A stretch of DNA of 64,000 nucleotides from UBA2040 sp963977135 (GTDB lineage Bacteria; Bacteroidota; Bacteroidia; Flavobacteriales_D; Crocinitomicaceae): the NCBI GenBank assembly GCA_963977135.1, contig CAXBNN010000003.1, positions 62,001-126,000 on the forward strand, given 5' to 3'. The notes below the pieces were generated by a model. It searched no databases, had not been told where the DNA came from, and saw nothing but the letters and a program-made list of their open reading frames with translations. Positions 26,750-34,940 of this stretch are shown here, piece after piece; positions within the stretch are counted from its first letter, which is position 1; the number at the start of each line of letters is the position of its first letter. The position numbers were made by a program, and so were the translations under genes.

Positions 26750-27985
26750 TTAATTTGATTTTAATAGAATTTCCTTCGCCATTTTCATCGGCATGCTCAT
26801 GTATTTTTTCTCCATGTAGCCCATGATTTTCTCGAGTACTTCTTTTGAATTTCCGTCCAAGCCAGCGATTTCATCTTTGAAAACCTCGTTCATCGCCATG
26901 GACTTAATATCTTTTACTTTTTGTGGAACGGCGCGCATGGCCAATTCTACATTTCTTTCTTTGTTTAAATTCTCAAATTGCAGCATTGAAAATTCAATGA
27001 TTTCCTCTACATGAATAATTTCAGAAGAACGTTCTTTCAAATTTTGTTGAGAAACTTTTTGAAGCGAAGAAACGGATATATGGAATACATCGTGGTCTTT
27101 CAAAACCGTTGGATGTAAATCTTGAGGAATTGCGATATCGATAACCAATTTTTTATCGGTTTCGTTTTGCAATAAACTTCTGTAAATTTCGGGTGTAACC
27201 AAATGTGTATCTGTTCCTGTACAAGAAATTAACACATCAAAACCTTCTTTGTAATCAGTTAGCGTTGCAAATGGCAAAGCTTTTCCGTGAAGGTCATTTG
27301 CTAATTTTTGAGCTTTGGAAAATGTTCTATTGAAAACAGTGAAATTAGTATAACCGTGTTTTCTTAAAAATCGGCTCAAGTTAGTATTCGTTACTCCAGC
27401 TCCTATGATCACAATTCGAGCATCCAAAGGAATATTCAAATCACGCATACGGTGATAAGCCAAAGAAACAACTGAAACTGGTTTTCTGGAAATTGATGTT
27501 TCTGTATATACTTTCTTCGCTGTCTCAATCGTTTGTTTAATTGCCAATCGAAGGAAGTCACCAGATAGATTCATCGCTCGGCTACTTTCAAAAGCATTTC
27601 GAACTTGTGTTATGATTTCTCTTTCTCCAACTACCATAGAATCGATAGATGAAGCTACGCGCAACAAATGATCCATTGCGTTTTCACCTTCAAAATAAGC
27701 TGCTGCCTGAACAAATTCATCCACTTTCTCATTTGAAAGTTCTGGATACAATGTTGTAAAAAACGTCGTTAATTCTTCAGCTGATTTTGTTGGATTCCCG
27801 CAAAATAAAAACTCTACACGGTTGCAAGTAGATAAGAAAATGAGTTCATCCCAGCCTAAAACCGCTTTAATTTCCGTTAAACGCGCTTCTCGATGTTCCT
27901 CTTCAATGTGAAGAAGCCCAATTTCAGCAACATCTATATTGCTGTGCGTGAAGGCGATAACTTGAAATTTGCTGTACCTGCTCAT
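26750..27985 (-). CDS. hemA: glutamyl-tRNA reductase
   Basis: 411 residues. It reduces glutamyl-tRNA to glutamate-1-semialdehyde, the first committed step of C5-pathway haem synthesis. The catalytic cysteine is Cys54 in LSTCNRVEF; VGEREIITQVRNAF and the NADPH-binding IIGAGVTNTNLSRFLRKHG follow, then a C-terminal helical dimerisation region. A longer frame begins at 28012, but a TACTTTTG promoter element at 28003-27996 lies inside it. The ATG at 27985 also has a rare Shine-Dalgarno-like AGGAGA seven bases upstream, so this start is chosen. Confidence 0.95.
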   Translation of the reverse strand: MSRYSKFQVIAFTHSNIDVAEIGLLHIEEEHREARLTEIKAVLGWDELIFLSTCNRVEFLFCGNPTKSAEELTTFFTTLYPELSNEKVDEFVQAAAYFEGENAMDHLLRVASSIDSMVVGEREIITQVRNAFESSRAMNLSGDFLRLAIKQTIETAKKVYTETSISRKPVSVVSLAYHRMRDLNIPLDARIVIIGAGVTNTNLSRFLRKHGYTNFTVFNRTFSKAQKLANDLHGKALPFATLTDYKEGFDVLISCTGTDTHLVTPEIYRSLLQNETDKKLVIDIAIPQDLHPTVLKDHDVFHISVSSLQKVSQQNLKERSSEIIHVEEIIEFSMLQFENLNKERNVELAMRAVPQKVKDIKSMAMNEVFKDEIAGLDGNSKEVLEKIMGYMEKKYMSMPMKMAKEILLKSN

Positions 27986-27995
27986 ATCTCTCCTA

Positions 27996-28003
27996 CAAAA
28001 GTA
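27996..28003 (-). promoter_or_regulatory. -7 promoter element of hemA-hemC-hemD
   Basis: TACTTTTG on the minus strand fits TAnnTTTG. The predicted leader is about 7 bases and includes a GGAGA stretch that could pair with 16S rRNA, unusual for this genome. Confidence 0.5.
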
Positions 28004-28110
28004 CGTTAGCATTGTCAGAATAGTGTCATTTCTTTGTCATATCGTGGGTTTGGAAGTAATTTAGAATGTTTTTAAATAAGGGTTAAAAGAGTGGAGAGTG
28101 ATTGAATGGA

Positions 28111-28166
28111 AAGTTGAAAGTGGAGGAGTTTTTACTTTCTACTTTAAAACTCTCCACTTTCCACTT
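28111..28166. repeat. imperfect inverted repeat upstream of rsmI
   Basis: The arm GAAAGTGGAGGAGTTTT (28116-28132) pairs with AAAACTCTCCACTTTC (28146-28161) with a one-base bulge; the match extends outward to about 21 bases with one mismatch. A partial direct copy, GTGGAGAG, sits at 28091. The composition suggests a dispersed intergenic repeat element rather than a gene-specific site. Confidence 0.7.
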
Positions 28167-28173
28167 ATATTTG
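28166..28173 (+). promoter_or_regulatory. -7 promoter element of rsmI
   Basis: TATATTTG matches TAnnTTTG and ends five bases before the ATG at 28178, predicting a leaderless or one-base-leader mRNA. The protein family needs its start here, because LVPTPIGNL begins at residue 6. Confidence 0.55.
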
Positions 28174-28177
28174 TCAC

Positions 28178-28891
28178 ATGGGTCATTTGATTTTAGTTCC
28201 TACGCCGATTGGCAACCTTGAGGACATTACGCTTCGAGCAATACGTATTTTGAAGGAAGCGGATATTATTTTCGCTGAAGATACTCGGACGTCGAAACGC
28301 CTTTTGAATCATTTGGAAATACACAAACCATTGGCTCCTTTTCACATGCACAACGAACACAAATCATTGGAAAATGTGGTGAGTAAAATTAAATCTGTTT
28401 CTTCCGCTGTTTTGATTTCGGATGCAGGAACTCCGGGCATTTCTGACCCAGGATTTCTTTTGGTTCGAGCGTGCATAGACGAAGGAATTAAGGTAGAATG
28501 TTTGCCTGGCCCAACAGCGATTATACCTGCACTTGTTGCTAGTGGATTTTCTTCAGATCGATTCTGTTTCGAAGGATTTTTACCGCACAAAAAAGGTCGC
28601 CAAACCAAATTTATGGAATTGGCGGAGGAAGATAGAACAGTCATTTTATACGAATCCCCGCATCGCTTGATAAAATGTCTGGAACAAATTGAAGAATTCA
28701 TGGGCGCAGAACGAAGAGTTTGCGTTGTTCGTGAAATATCGAAAATGTTCGAAACCTATCACCGCGGAACGGCCGAAGAATTGAAGAAATATTTCCAAGA
28801 AACTACCCCGAAAGGCGAAATTGTTGTTCTGATCGAAGGAATTTCGAAGGAAGAAGTGAAGTTGAAGAAGAAATTAGAAAAGAAAAAATAG
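28178..28891 (+). CDS. rsmI: 16S rRNA (cytidine1402-2'-O)-methyltransferase
   Basis: 237 residues. RsmI methylates the ribose of C1402 in the ribosomal P site. Tetrapyrrole-methylase fold signatures: LVPTPIGNLEDITLRA, FAEDTRTSKRLLNH, SDAGTPGISDPGFLLVRACID and GPTAIIPALVASGF. The C-terminus is a lysine-rich tail (KLKKKLEKKK) that follows the catalytic domain. Expressed alone; followed by a heptamer repeat region. Confidence 0.95.
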   Translation: MGHLILVPTPIGNLEDITLRAIRILKEADIIFAEDTRTSKRLLNHLEIHKPLAPFHMHNEHKSLENVVSKIKSVSSAVLISDAGTPGISDPGFLLVRACIDEGIKVECLPGPTAIIPALVASGFSSDRFCFEGFLPHKKGRQTKFMELAEEDRTVILYESPHRLIKCLEQIEEFMGAERRVCVVREISKMFETYHRGTAEELKKYFQETTPKGEIVVLIEGISKEEVKLKKKLEKKK

Positions 28892-28962
28892 CTTTTGGCC
28901 TTTGGCGATTGGCTGTTAGCTTATTTCGCCAACAGCCAACAGCCAACAGCCAACAGCCAACA
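28891..28962. repeat. AACAGCC heptamer tandem repeat with inverted partner
   Basis: Four perfect tandem copies of AACAGCC (28931-28958) plus a partial copy, preceded by TTGGCTGTT at 28910-28918, the inverse of the repeat. The unit can fold into a hairpin. It fills the whole gap between rsmI and the oxidoreductase ATG at 28966. Such GGCTGTT/AACAGCC strings occur as dispersed intergenic repeats in Bacteroidota (my recollection). Confidence 0.85.
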
Positions 28963-28965
28963 AAA

Positions 28966-29994
28966 ATGAAAACCGAAGCAATAGTCCTAGTCAAAAAAGG
29001 AAAACCTGCTCAAGCTTTTGAGCGAAGAGAATGGTCAATTCCTGAAATAAAATCAGATCAAGTAATCATAGAAAGTGAAGCTTTTGGGCTAAACTATGCG
29101 GATGTTATGGCAAGTCAGGGTTTGTATCGCGAGGCTCCGCCTAAGCCCTGTGTTGTTGGTTACGAGGTTGTTGGTAAAGTCGTTGAAGTTGGTTCGGAAA
29201 TCGATTCTGCTTGGATTGGAAAACGAGTACTTTCTTTTTGTCGATTTGGTGGTTATTCGAAACACGTAATTAGCGAGAATTTTGCTTTTGTAGAGATTGG
29301 AGATATTCCAGCAGGTGAAGCTCTCGCTCTTTGCACTCAAGGTGTTACGGCATATTACATGTCACATTATTTGTCGCCTGTACGCAAAAATGAAAAAGTT
29401 TTGATTCATGCTGCGGCTGGAGGAGTTGGCACACTCTTGATTCAACTTTGCAAACTGAATGGCGCCGAAGTATTTGCTAAAATCGGTTCTTCGAAAAAAG
29501 CCGACTTGGTTAAAAAATTGGGTGCCGATCATGTTATCGATTATTCTACATCCGATTATGCCGATCAGATTTCTAAAATTCTTGGAGACGAACGCTTGGA
29601 TGTAAGTTTCAACGCTGTGGCTGGCGATACTTTTAAAAAGGATTTTAAATTAATTGGTTCAGGAGGAAGACTCATGCTTTTCGGCGGTTCGCAATTGAGT
29701 AGTGGTAAATGGGGGATTTTATCCGCATTAAATTTCATGCGAAAAATGGGTATACTTTTACCAATTGGTTTTATGATGCGTTCAAAAAACTTGTTAGGCA
29801 TCAACATGCTAAAAATAGCGGACAATAAACCGATGATTATGTTCGATTGTTTGGAGGCTGTTTTTGAATTGTACCGAACTGGAAAATTAAAACCAGAAGT
29901 TGGCGGATCGTTTCCAGTTGCAGATTTCACAAAAGCGTTCGAAAGTTTGGAGTCTGGAAAAAGCGTAGGGAAAATTGGTGTTTATTGGATTTGA
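28966..29994 (+). CDS. zinc-independent MDR-family quinone oxidoreductase-like protein
   Basis: 342 residues of the medium-chain dehydrogenase/reductase superfamily, closest in pattern to quinone oxidoreductase/VAT-1-like members. Motifs: FGLNYADVMASQGLY, CVVGYEVVGKVVEVG, ALALCTQGVTAYY and the NADPH-binding IHAAAGGVGTLLIQLCKLNGAEV. The zinc ligands of alcohol dehydrogenases are absent. It probably reduces quinones or enones with NADPH; substrate unknown. The start at 28966 follows directly on the heptamer repeats; a longer frame would translate the repeats and is rejected. Confidence 0.88.
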   Translation: MKTEAIVLVKKGKPAQAFERREWSIPEIKSDQVIIESEAFGLNYADVMASQGLYREAPPKPCVVGYEVVGKVVEVGSEIDSAWIGKRVLSFCRFGGYSKHVISENFAFVEIGDIPAGEALALCTQGVTAYYMSHYLSPVRKNEKVLIHAAAGGVGTLLIQLCKLNGAEVFAKIGSSKKADLVKKLGADHVIDYSTSDYADQISKILGDERLDVSFNAVAGDTFKKDFKLIGSGGRLMLFGGSQLSSGKWGILSALNFMRKMGILLPIGFMMRSKNLLGINMLKIADNKPMIMFDCLEAVFELYRTGKLKPEVGGSFPVADFTKAFESLESGKSVGKIGVYWI

Positions 29995-31079
29995 TTAATC
30001 ACTTTTGATATTCCTTTTCCTATTGCTTTGTATGATAATTTTTCATCAAACTGTTTTCTTATAATTTCCCTATCTTCGATAGATGCAGTTTTTGGTAGGT
30101 TGATGAGAATCTTTGCTAATTCATCAGAATTTCCTGTTTCAAAATTGTAGCCAATTTCACCGTTATTTGTCATGAATTTGAAAGAAGGAATTGAACTTAA
30201 AATCGGCGTGCATCCGCAAGCCATTGCTTCTGCGACAGATGTTCCGCTGCCTTCAGAATGCGAACAAGCAACTAAATAGTCTGCGGCATTGTACCATTTT
30301 TCTAGTTCATGATTTTCAACTTTCCCTTTCAAAATAATGTTTTTCTCTAGCTGATTAATTTCAATAAATTTTTTCATTTCGTCAAGCAAAACAGTCTCGC
30401 CAAAAAACATGTAAACGACAAATTCTGCGTTTACTTCTTTTAACTTTTTGAAAGCATTCAAGGCACACATAGGGTCTTTGTTTTTATCCAAATGTCCGAC
30501 CCAAATAAATACTTTTTTATCTATATCGATTTGTAAGTCATCGCGACAATGTTCCTTTGATTTCAATTGAAATCCAGTTGAAAGTTCCATTACTTCATTT
30601 ACATTCTCTATAGTTTTTATCAATCCATGTTTTACATAATTTTTGGCTTGTTCTTTAGTGACAAATAAGTATTTATCCGCTCGTGAGAATGCTATTTTTT
30701 GAATCGTTCTTTTGATTAAATTTTTTGAGGGTTCGCCAGCATGATGCTGTACTATCCACTTTGCCTTTTTACCCAATAAAAGTTGGAAAAAGAGAAAAGA
30801 AAAAGGGAAGGAAAATGAATGAAATAAAACAACAAGATTGTCCTTTTTTCTCAAGAATTGATATAATTTCCAATAACCAATAAAACTATATTTAAAAAGA
30901 AAGGCATAGTCATTTTCGTCATAACTCCTTCCGAATCTAATTACAGTGGGTTTAATGTTTCCATTCAAATAGTTGATATAACCAAGCGAAGGCTGGATGC
31001 TATCCGTTTCCTGAAGAATAGATGAAAAATTTCTGTTTTGTGCCGAAAAATCTATGAAGTTTAAATCTAAATTCGTCAA
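29982..31079 (-). CDS. glycosyltransferase family 4
   Basis: 365 residues with a GT-B fold. The acceptor-side N-terminal half contains WIVQHHAGEPSKN. The donor-binding C-terminal half has VFIWVGHLDKNKDPMCALNAF, ILKGKVENHELEKWYNAADYLVACSHSEGSGTSVAEAMACGCTPI, the GT4 E-x7-E signature region. It likely adds a sugar to a surface polysaccharide or glycolipid. It stands alone; its last 13 bases overlap the convergent oxidoreductase gene. Donor and acceptor unknown. Confidence 0.88.
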   Translation of the reverse strand: MTNLDLNFIDFSAQNRNFSSILQETDSIQPSLGYINYLNGNIKPTVIRFGRSYDENDYAFLFKYSFIGYWKLYQFLRKKDNLVVLFHSFSFPFSFLFFQLLLGKKAKWIVQHHAGEPSKNLIKRTIQKIAFSRADKYLFVTKEQAKNYVKHGLIKTIENVNEVMELSTGFQLKSKEHCRDDLQIDIDKKVFIWVGHLDKNKDPMCALNAFKKLKEVNAEFVVYMFFGETVLLDEMKKFIEINQLEKNIILKGKVENHELEKWYNAADYLVACSHSEGSGTSVAEAMACGCTPILSSIPSFKFMTNNGEIGYNFETGNSDELAKILINLPKTASIEDREIIRKQFDEKLSYKAIGKGISKVINQIQ

Positions 31080-31110
31080 TTGGAAAAAGTTTCTAAAAAG
31101 ATGAAATTAA

Positions 31111-31464
31111 TCAATTCCAGTTGAACAAAGTATCTCCTTTCAGAGACTCTTTGAATGCCTCTCGCAGCGCCTCTAATTTTACCCTTGCATCAATATCGCC
31201 GGCTTTCGCTTTTTCTTTCAATTCATAATATTGGTCAAGAGAATGGCCGAATAAATCATGATCAAGCATGTTCTTTATTTCGGTAATTTTGGCGTTGATT
31301 TCAATTAGAAAATGTTCTATTTCTCCTAATTCTTTTGTTTCTGCAGTGGTTAATTTTTTAGATTTCAATAGGGCAGAATATCTAGGCAAAAGAGATTTTA
31401 AGGTGCTAATAAATTGCTCCAACTCTTTGTCTAGGTTCTCCTTGTTTTTGTAAAAATCTTTCAT
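31111..31464 (-). CDS. small helical (coiled-coil) protein of unknown function
   Basis: 117 residues from the ATG at 31464 (MKDFYKNKENLDKELEQF). Predicted almost all helix with heptad-like spacing (LEQFISTLKSLLPRYSALLKSKK ... LGEIEHFLIEINAKITEIKNML) and a conserved-looking C-terminal part, FGHSLDQYYELKEKAKAGDIDAR, ending DTLFNWN. No family recognised. A longer frame to 31620 would run antisense into hemW and is not used. Lies 31 bases upstream of the GT4 gene, same strand. Confidence 0.7.
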   Translation of the reverse strand: MKDFYKNKENLDKELEQFISTLKSLLPRYSALLKSKKLTTAETKELGEIEHFLIEINAKITEIKNMLDHDLFGHSLDQYYELKEKAKAGDIDARVKLEALREAFKESLKGDTLFNWN

Positions 31465-31557
31465 TTTACTGTCGTTATTCACATGCAAGTTATACAAATA
31501 TTCAATCCAACAAAATCTTTTAACAGCTTTTCCCAAAGGAGTTTGTATTATTGCGGA

Positions 31558-32682
31558 GTGGCTGGCATTTATATACATATTCCCTTTTGCAAACAACGGT
31601 GTTCGTATTGCGATTTCCATTTCTCAACGACCTTTGAAGCATATCGCTCTGAAATGATTGTTGCTATGTGTGATGAAATAAAATCTAGATCTCCAGAGTT
31701 AACTGGACAAACCATCCAAACAATATACTTCGGCGGCGGAACGCCAAGTTTGCTGCAAGAAGAAGAATTTCTTCATCTTTTTACTACAATCAAGAATAAT
31801 TTCAAGATTTCAAAAGACGCAGAAATAACATTGGAAGCCAACCCAGACGATATAAAAATCACCTCTCTTCAAAGTTGGAAACGACTTGGATTCAACCGTT
31901 TGAGCATAGGTCTCCAATCCTTTCGAGAAAAGGACTTGCGCTGGATGAATCGCGCTCATAATGAAGAAGAAGCGAAAAATTGCGTGCTATTAGCCAAACA
32001 AGAAGGCTTCGATTCGATTTCCGTTGACTTAATTTATGGTTTGCCCGACTTGGATTTAAAAACTTGGAAAAATCATATTCAAACAGCCGTGGATTTTGGT
32101 GTCGACCATATTTCATCTTATTGTCTTACCGTGGAGGAAAAAACTTTGCTCCACAAACAAGTCAAAGAAGGAACGATTATTCCTTCAAACGAAGAGGAAC
32201 AAGCTCAACAGTTTGAACTTTTACGTTCTGAATTAAAAAAAGCTGATTTTCATCAATACGAAGTATCCAATTTTTGTCGGCCAGGAAAAGAAGCTGTGCA
32301 CAATTCATCATATTGGAAAGGTGATCATTACTTGGGAATTGGACCGTCGGCGCATAGTTTCGATGGGAAATCAAGACGGTATAACATTGCAAACAATAAT
32401 CAATACATGAAGTTGATTGGTGCAAAAAGTGACTATTTCGAAGTTGAAGTACTTACGCCAGCTAATCGATTCAATGAACTTTTGATGACAGGTTTACGCA
32501 CGATTTGGGGTGTAGATTTAAAACAATTAAACGACATTATTCCTCTTTCGAACGAATTTAATAATCGAGTGAAGACATTTCAAAACAAGAAGATGTTGGT
32601 TCAAAAAGGAAATCATCTTTTTCTCGATGGCGAAGGCTGGTTAATGGCTGATTACCTTGTAAGTGAGCTATTTGAAAACTAG
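31558..32682 (+). CDS. hemW: haem chaperone / radical SAM protein HemW
   Basis: 374 residues. The radical SAM motif C-x3-C-x2-C is in FCKQRCSYCDF (Cys11, 15, 18), followed by IYFGGGTPSLL, EANPDD and RLSIGLQSF, then a C-terminal HemW domain. HemW (formerly HemN-like) is thought to insert haem into proteins rather than oxidise coproporphyrinogen. The start is a GTG at 31558, giving VAGIYIHIPFC; longer in-frame starts would add a tail that is not conserved and overlaps the divergent neighbour. Confidence 0.93.
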   Translation: MAGIYIHIPFCKQRCSYCDFHFSTTFEAYRSEMIVAMCDEIKSRSPELTGQTIQTIYFGGGTPSLLQEEEFLHLFTTIKNNFKISKDAEITLEANPDDIKITSLQSWKRLGFNRLSIGLQSFREKDLRWMNRAHNEEEAKNCVLLAKQEGFDSISVDLIYGLPDLDLKTWKNHIQTAVDFGVDHISSYCLTVEEKTLLHKQVKEGTIIPSNEEEQAQQFELLRSELKKADFHQYEVSNFCRPGKEAVHNSSYWKGDHYLGIGPSAHSFDGKSRRYNIANNNQYMKLIGAKSDYFEVEVLTPANRFNELLMTGLRTIWGVDLKQLNDIIPLSNEFNNRVKTFQNKKMLVQKGNHLFLDGEGWLMADYLVSELFEN

Positions 32683-32758
32683 CTTTCATATTGTCATTTT
32701 TTGAGAAACCTTTTTGCCGAAAGTCTCGTAAAAAAACTTTGTAACTCAATCAGAAAGT

Positions 32759-34855
32759 ATGAATTTCCGCATTTTTCTCCTCTTTTCCCTTTTAATTTCA
32801 TCATTCAATACAGCAAATTCTCAAACTGAGAAAGAGGTGAATGATTTTATAAAGAACTCCTCAGAAAAGCAATTGGTGGAGTTGAATACCAATTTTTTGA
32901 TGGAAGGTTTTACGTATTATGCAGATTTAGCTGCGGACCGGTTGTTAATTCTCAATCCGACAAGCGCAAATTATCATTATCGCAAAGGGTATTCCACTCT
33001 CGAAGTCTACAAAAATCACAAAAAGGCCACGGAACATTTCTTAAAGGCAGTAGAAAAAATTAATAACAACTATGACATGTTCGCCATAAATGAAAAGGGC
33101 GCGCCATCCGATGCAATTTATTATTTAGCGAAGTGTTATCATTTAAACGAAGAAATAGACAAAGCAGAGGAAAACTATTTGAAATTCATCACACTATCCA
33201 GAGGTAATTCAGAATTATTGCCAATAGCAAAGCTAAACCTATTACAATGCGCTGAGGCAAAAAAGCAAATGGCGGCTCCAGTTCAGGTATTTCTTAGCAA
33301 CGTTGGTTCAGCAATAAATTCTCAATTCCCCGATTATAGTCCAGTTATTTCTTTAGACGGCTCGGCACTTTATTTTACATCAAGAAGACCTTGGCCTCGA
33401 AGATTGACAGAGGAATTTCGCGATATGATGTACAATCAATATCCTGAAGACATTTATGTGAGTTATCAAGACTTTGACCAAAATTGGATGGAGCCAACAC
33501 GCTTGAAATTTTGCGAGCCGCAAAGAAATGAGGCAACAGTTGCAGTGAACACAGACGAAAGAAAAATTTACCTATACATGGATTCAACTGGAGGTGGCGA
33601 TATTTATTACTCCGATTTTTATAAGGCTAAATTTCAAGATGTTAAGTGGCTAGAAATTCCTGGTGTTAATTCAGATACATGGGAACCTCATGCCATGATG
33701 AGTCATGACGGTAAGAGGGTTTTCTTTGTTTCCGACAGAAAAGGCGGATTAGGTGGACGTGATATTTATTATTGTGATTTGCTTGAAGATGGTGAATGGT
33801 CCTTGCCAAAAAACATGGGGCCCCAAATAAATACTCCTTATGATGAAGATTCTCCATTTACATCAATCGATAATAAAACACTTTATTTTTCTTCAAACGG
33901 AGCAAAAAGTATTGGAGGATTTGATATCCTGAAAACTAAATTAAATGAAGACGGAATTTGGTCTGAAAGTGTAAATCTAGGTTATCCATTCAATTCAACA
34001 AATGATGATATTTATTACACCACAACAGTCGATGGATTGAAAGGTTATATGACTTCTTATCGTCAAGATGGATTAGGAGAAAAGGATATTTATGAAATTC
34101 AAAATGAATACCTAGGTGTTCAAAACATTAGCGTTTTAACTGGAAATATTAATGTTTCGAATGATAGTAAGATTTCAGAAGAAACAATGCTTCAAATTAC
34201 ACTGACCTGTTTGGATTGCGAACTAAATGTGAAAAGAATTATCTTCCCGCGATATCGTGATGGATTCTATATTTCTGATCTTGAACCCTGCAAAACTTAT
34301 GATATTGTATATACCAATGTGGAAAATAAAATTGAAGTTTTCAGAGATCAATTTAAAACCTCTTGCGATACAACTTTCAAAGAAATTGTGCGTGATCTAA
34401 CACTAAACCCTGATGGAACATTGTTTGTGCCAAAAGCAGATGTGATAGACACTTTGGTTCCTGTAGTTGAGAAACAAGAATTCAAAAATCCAGAATTTCT
34501 ACAATACCTAGATTTCAATAAAAATAAACTTTCCATAGATGAAGGTGCTTTAAAAGCCTATTTGGACGAAATTCATACGCAACTTTTAGAAGGTCGTGAA
34601 AAAATAACGATTGATATTTACGCTTCGGCCTCTAAAGTGCCTACGGAAACCTTTAAATCAAATGAATTACTGGCACAAAAGCGAGCTGAGAATGTGCGTG
34701 CAGATCTTGAGAACTATTTCGAAAGAACTTCGGTAAAGAATAAAGTGAAAATTAATGTTCTTTCTGCCTTGGTGCAAGGTCCTGAGTATTCTGGTGACTC
34801 CGACAACGAAGCAAAATATGGTCCTTACCAATATGTCGGCATTAAGACCAAATAG
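32759..34855 (+). CDS. PorE-like protein: TPR, PD40 propeller, CRD, OmpA-like domain
   Basis: 698 residues. A signal peptide (FRIFLLFSLLISSFNTANSQ) is followed by tetratricopeptide helices (about 25-165), then WD40-like PD40 beta-propeller blades (about 175-445; DGSALYFTSRRP, DGKRVFFVSDRKGGLGGRDIYY, DNKTLYFSSNGAKSIGGFDIL), a carboxypeptidase-regulatory-like segment, and a C-terminal OmpA-like domain. This is the architecture of PorE, the peptidoglycan-bound adaptor at the outer-membrane side of the T9SS. The OmpA domain is divergent: NELLAQKRAENVRADL keeps the arginine helix, but the usual GHTD strand reads IYASAS. Confidence 0.85.
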   Translation: MNFRIFLLFSLLISSFNTANSQTEKEVNDFIKNSSEKQLVELNTNFLMEGFTYYADLAADRLLILNPTSANYHYRKGYSTLEVYKNHKKATEHFLKAVEKINNNYDMFAINEKGAPSDAIYYLAKCYHLNEEIDKAEENYLKFITLSRGNSELLPIAKLNLLQCAEAKKQMAAPVQVFLSNVGSAINSQFPDYSPVISLDGSALYFTSRRPWPRRLTEEFRDMMYNQYPEDIYVSYQDFDQNWMEPTRLKFCEPQRNEATVAVNTDERKIYLYMDSTGGGDIYYSDFYKAKFQDVKWLEIPGVNSDTWEPHAMMSHDGKRVFFVSDRKGGLGGRDIYYCDLLEDGEWSLPKNMGPQINTPYDEDSPFTSIDNKTLYFSSNGAKSIGGFDILKTKLNEDGIWSESVNLGYPFNSTNDDIYYTTTVDGLKGYMTSYRQDGLGEKDIYEIQNEYLGVQNISVLTGNINVSNDSKISEETMLQITLTCLDCELNVKRIIFPRYRDGFYISDLEPCKTYDIVYTNVENKIEVFRDQFKTSCDTTFKEIVRDLTLNPDGTLFVPKADVIDTLVPVVEKQEFKNPEFLQYLDFNKNKLSIDEGALKAYLDEIHTQLLEGREKITIDIYASASKVPTETFKSNELLAQKRAENVRADLENYFERTSVKNKVKINVLSALVQGPEYSGDSDNEAKYGPYQYVGIKTK

Positions 34856-34940
34856 CATTTCAAGCTAATTCAACTTTCGGTTTTGCGATGACGCCCAATC
34901 TGACAGATTTTTGGTATTTTGGCCAAACCAAATTTTTCAG

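Noticed and set aside
28929..28962. CRISPR array
   Set aside because: The repeats are 7 bases long and directly tandem, without spacers; no cas genes are nearby. No other CRISPR-like array was seen.
31465..31620. N-terminal extension of the small coiled-coil gene antisense to hemW
   Set aside because: It is the complement of the conserved HemW radical SAM start and does not look like a protein start.
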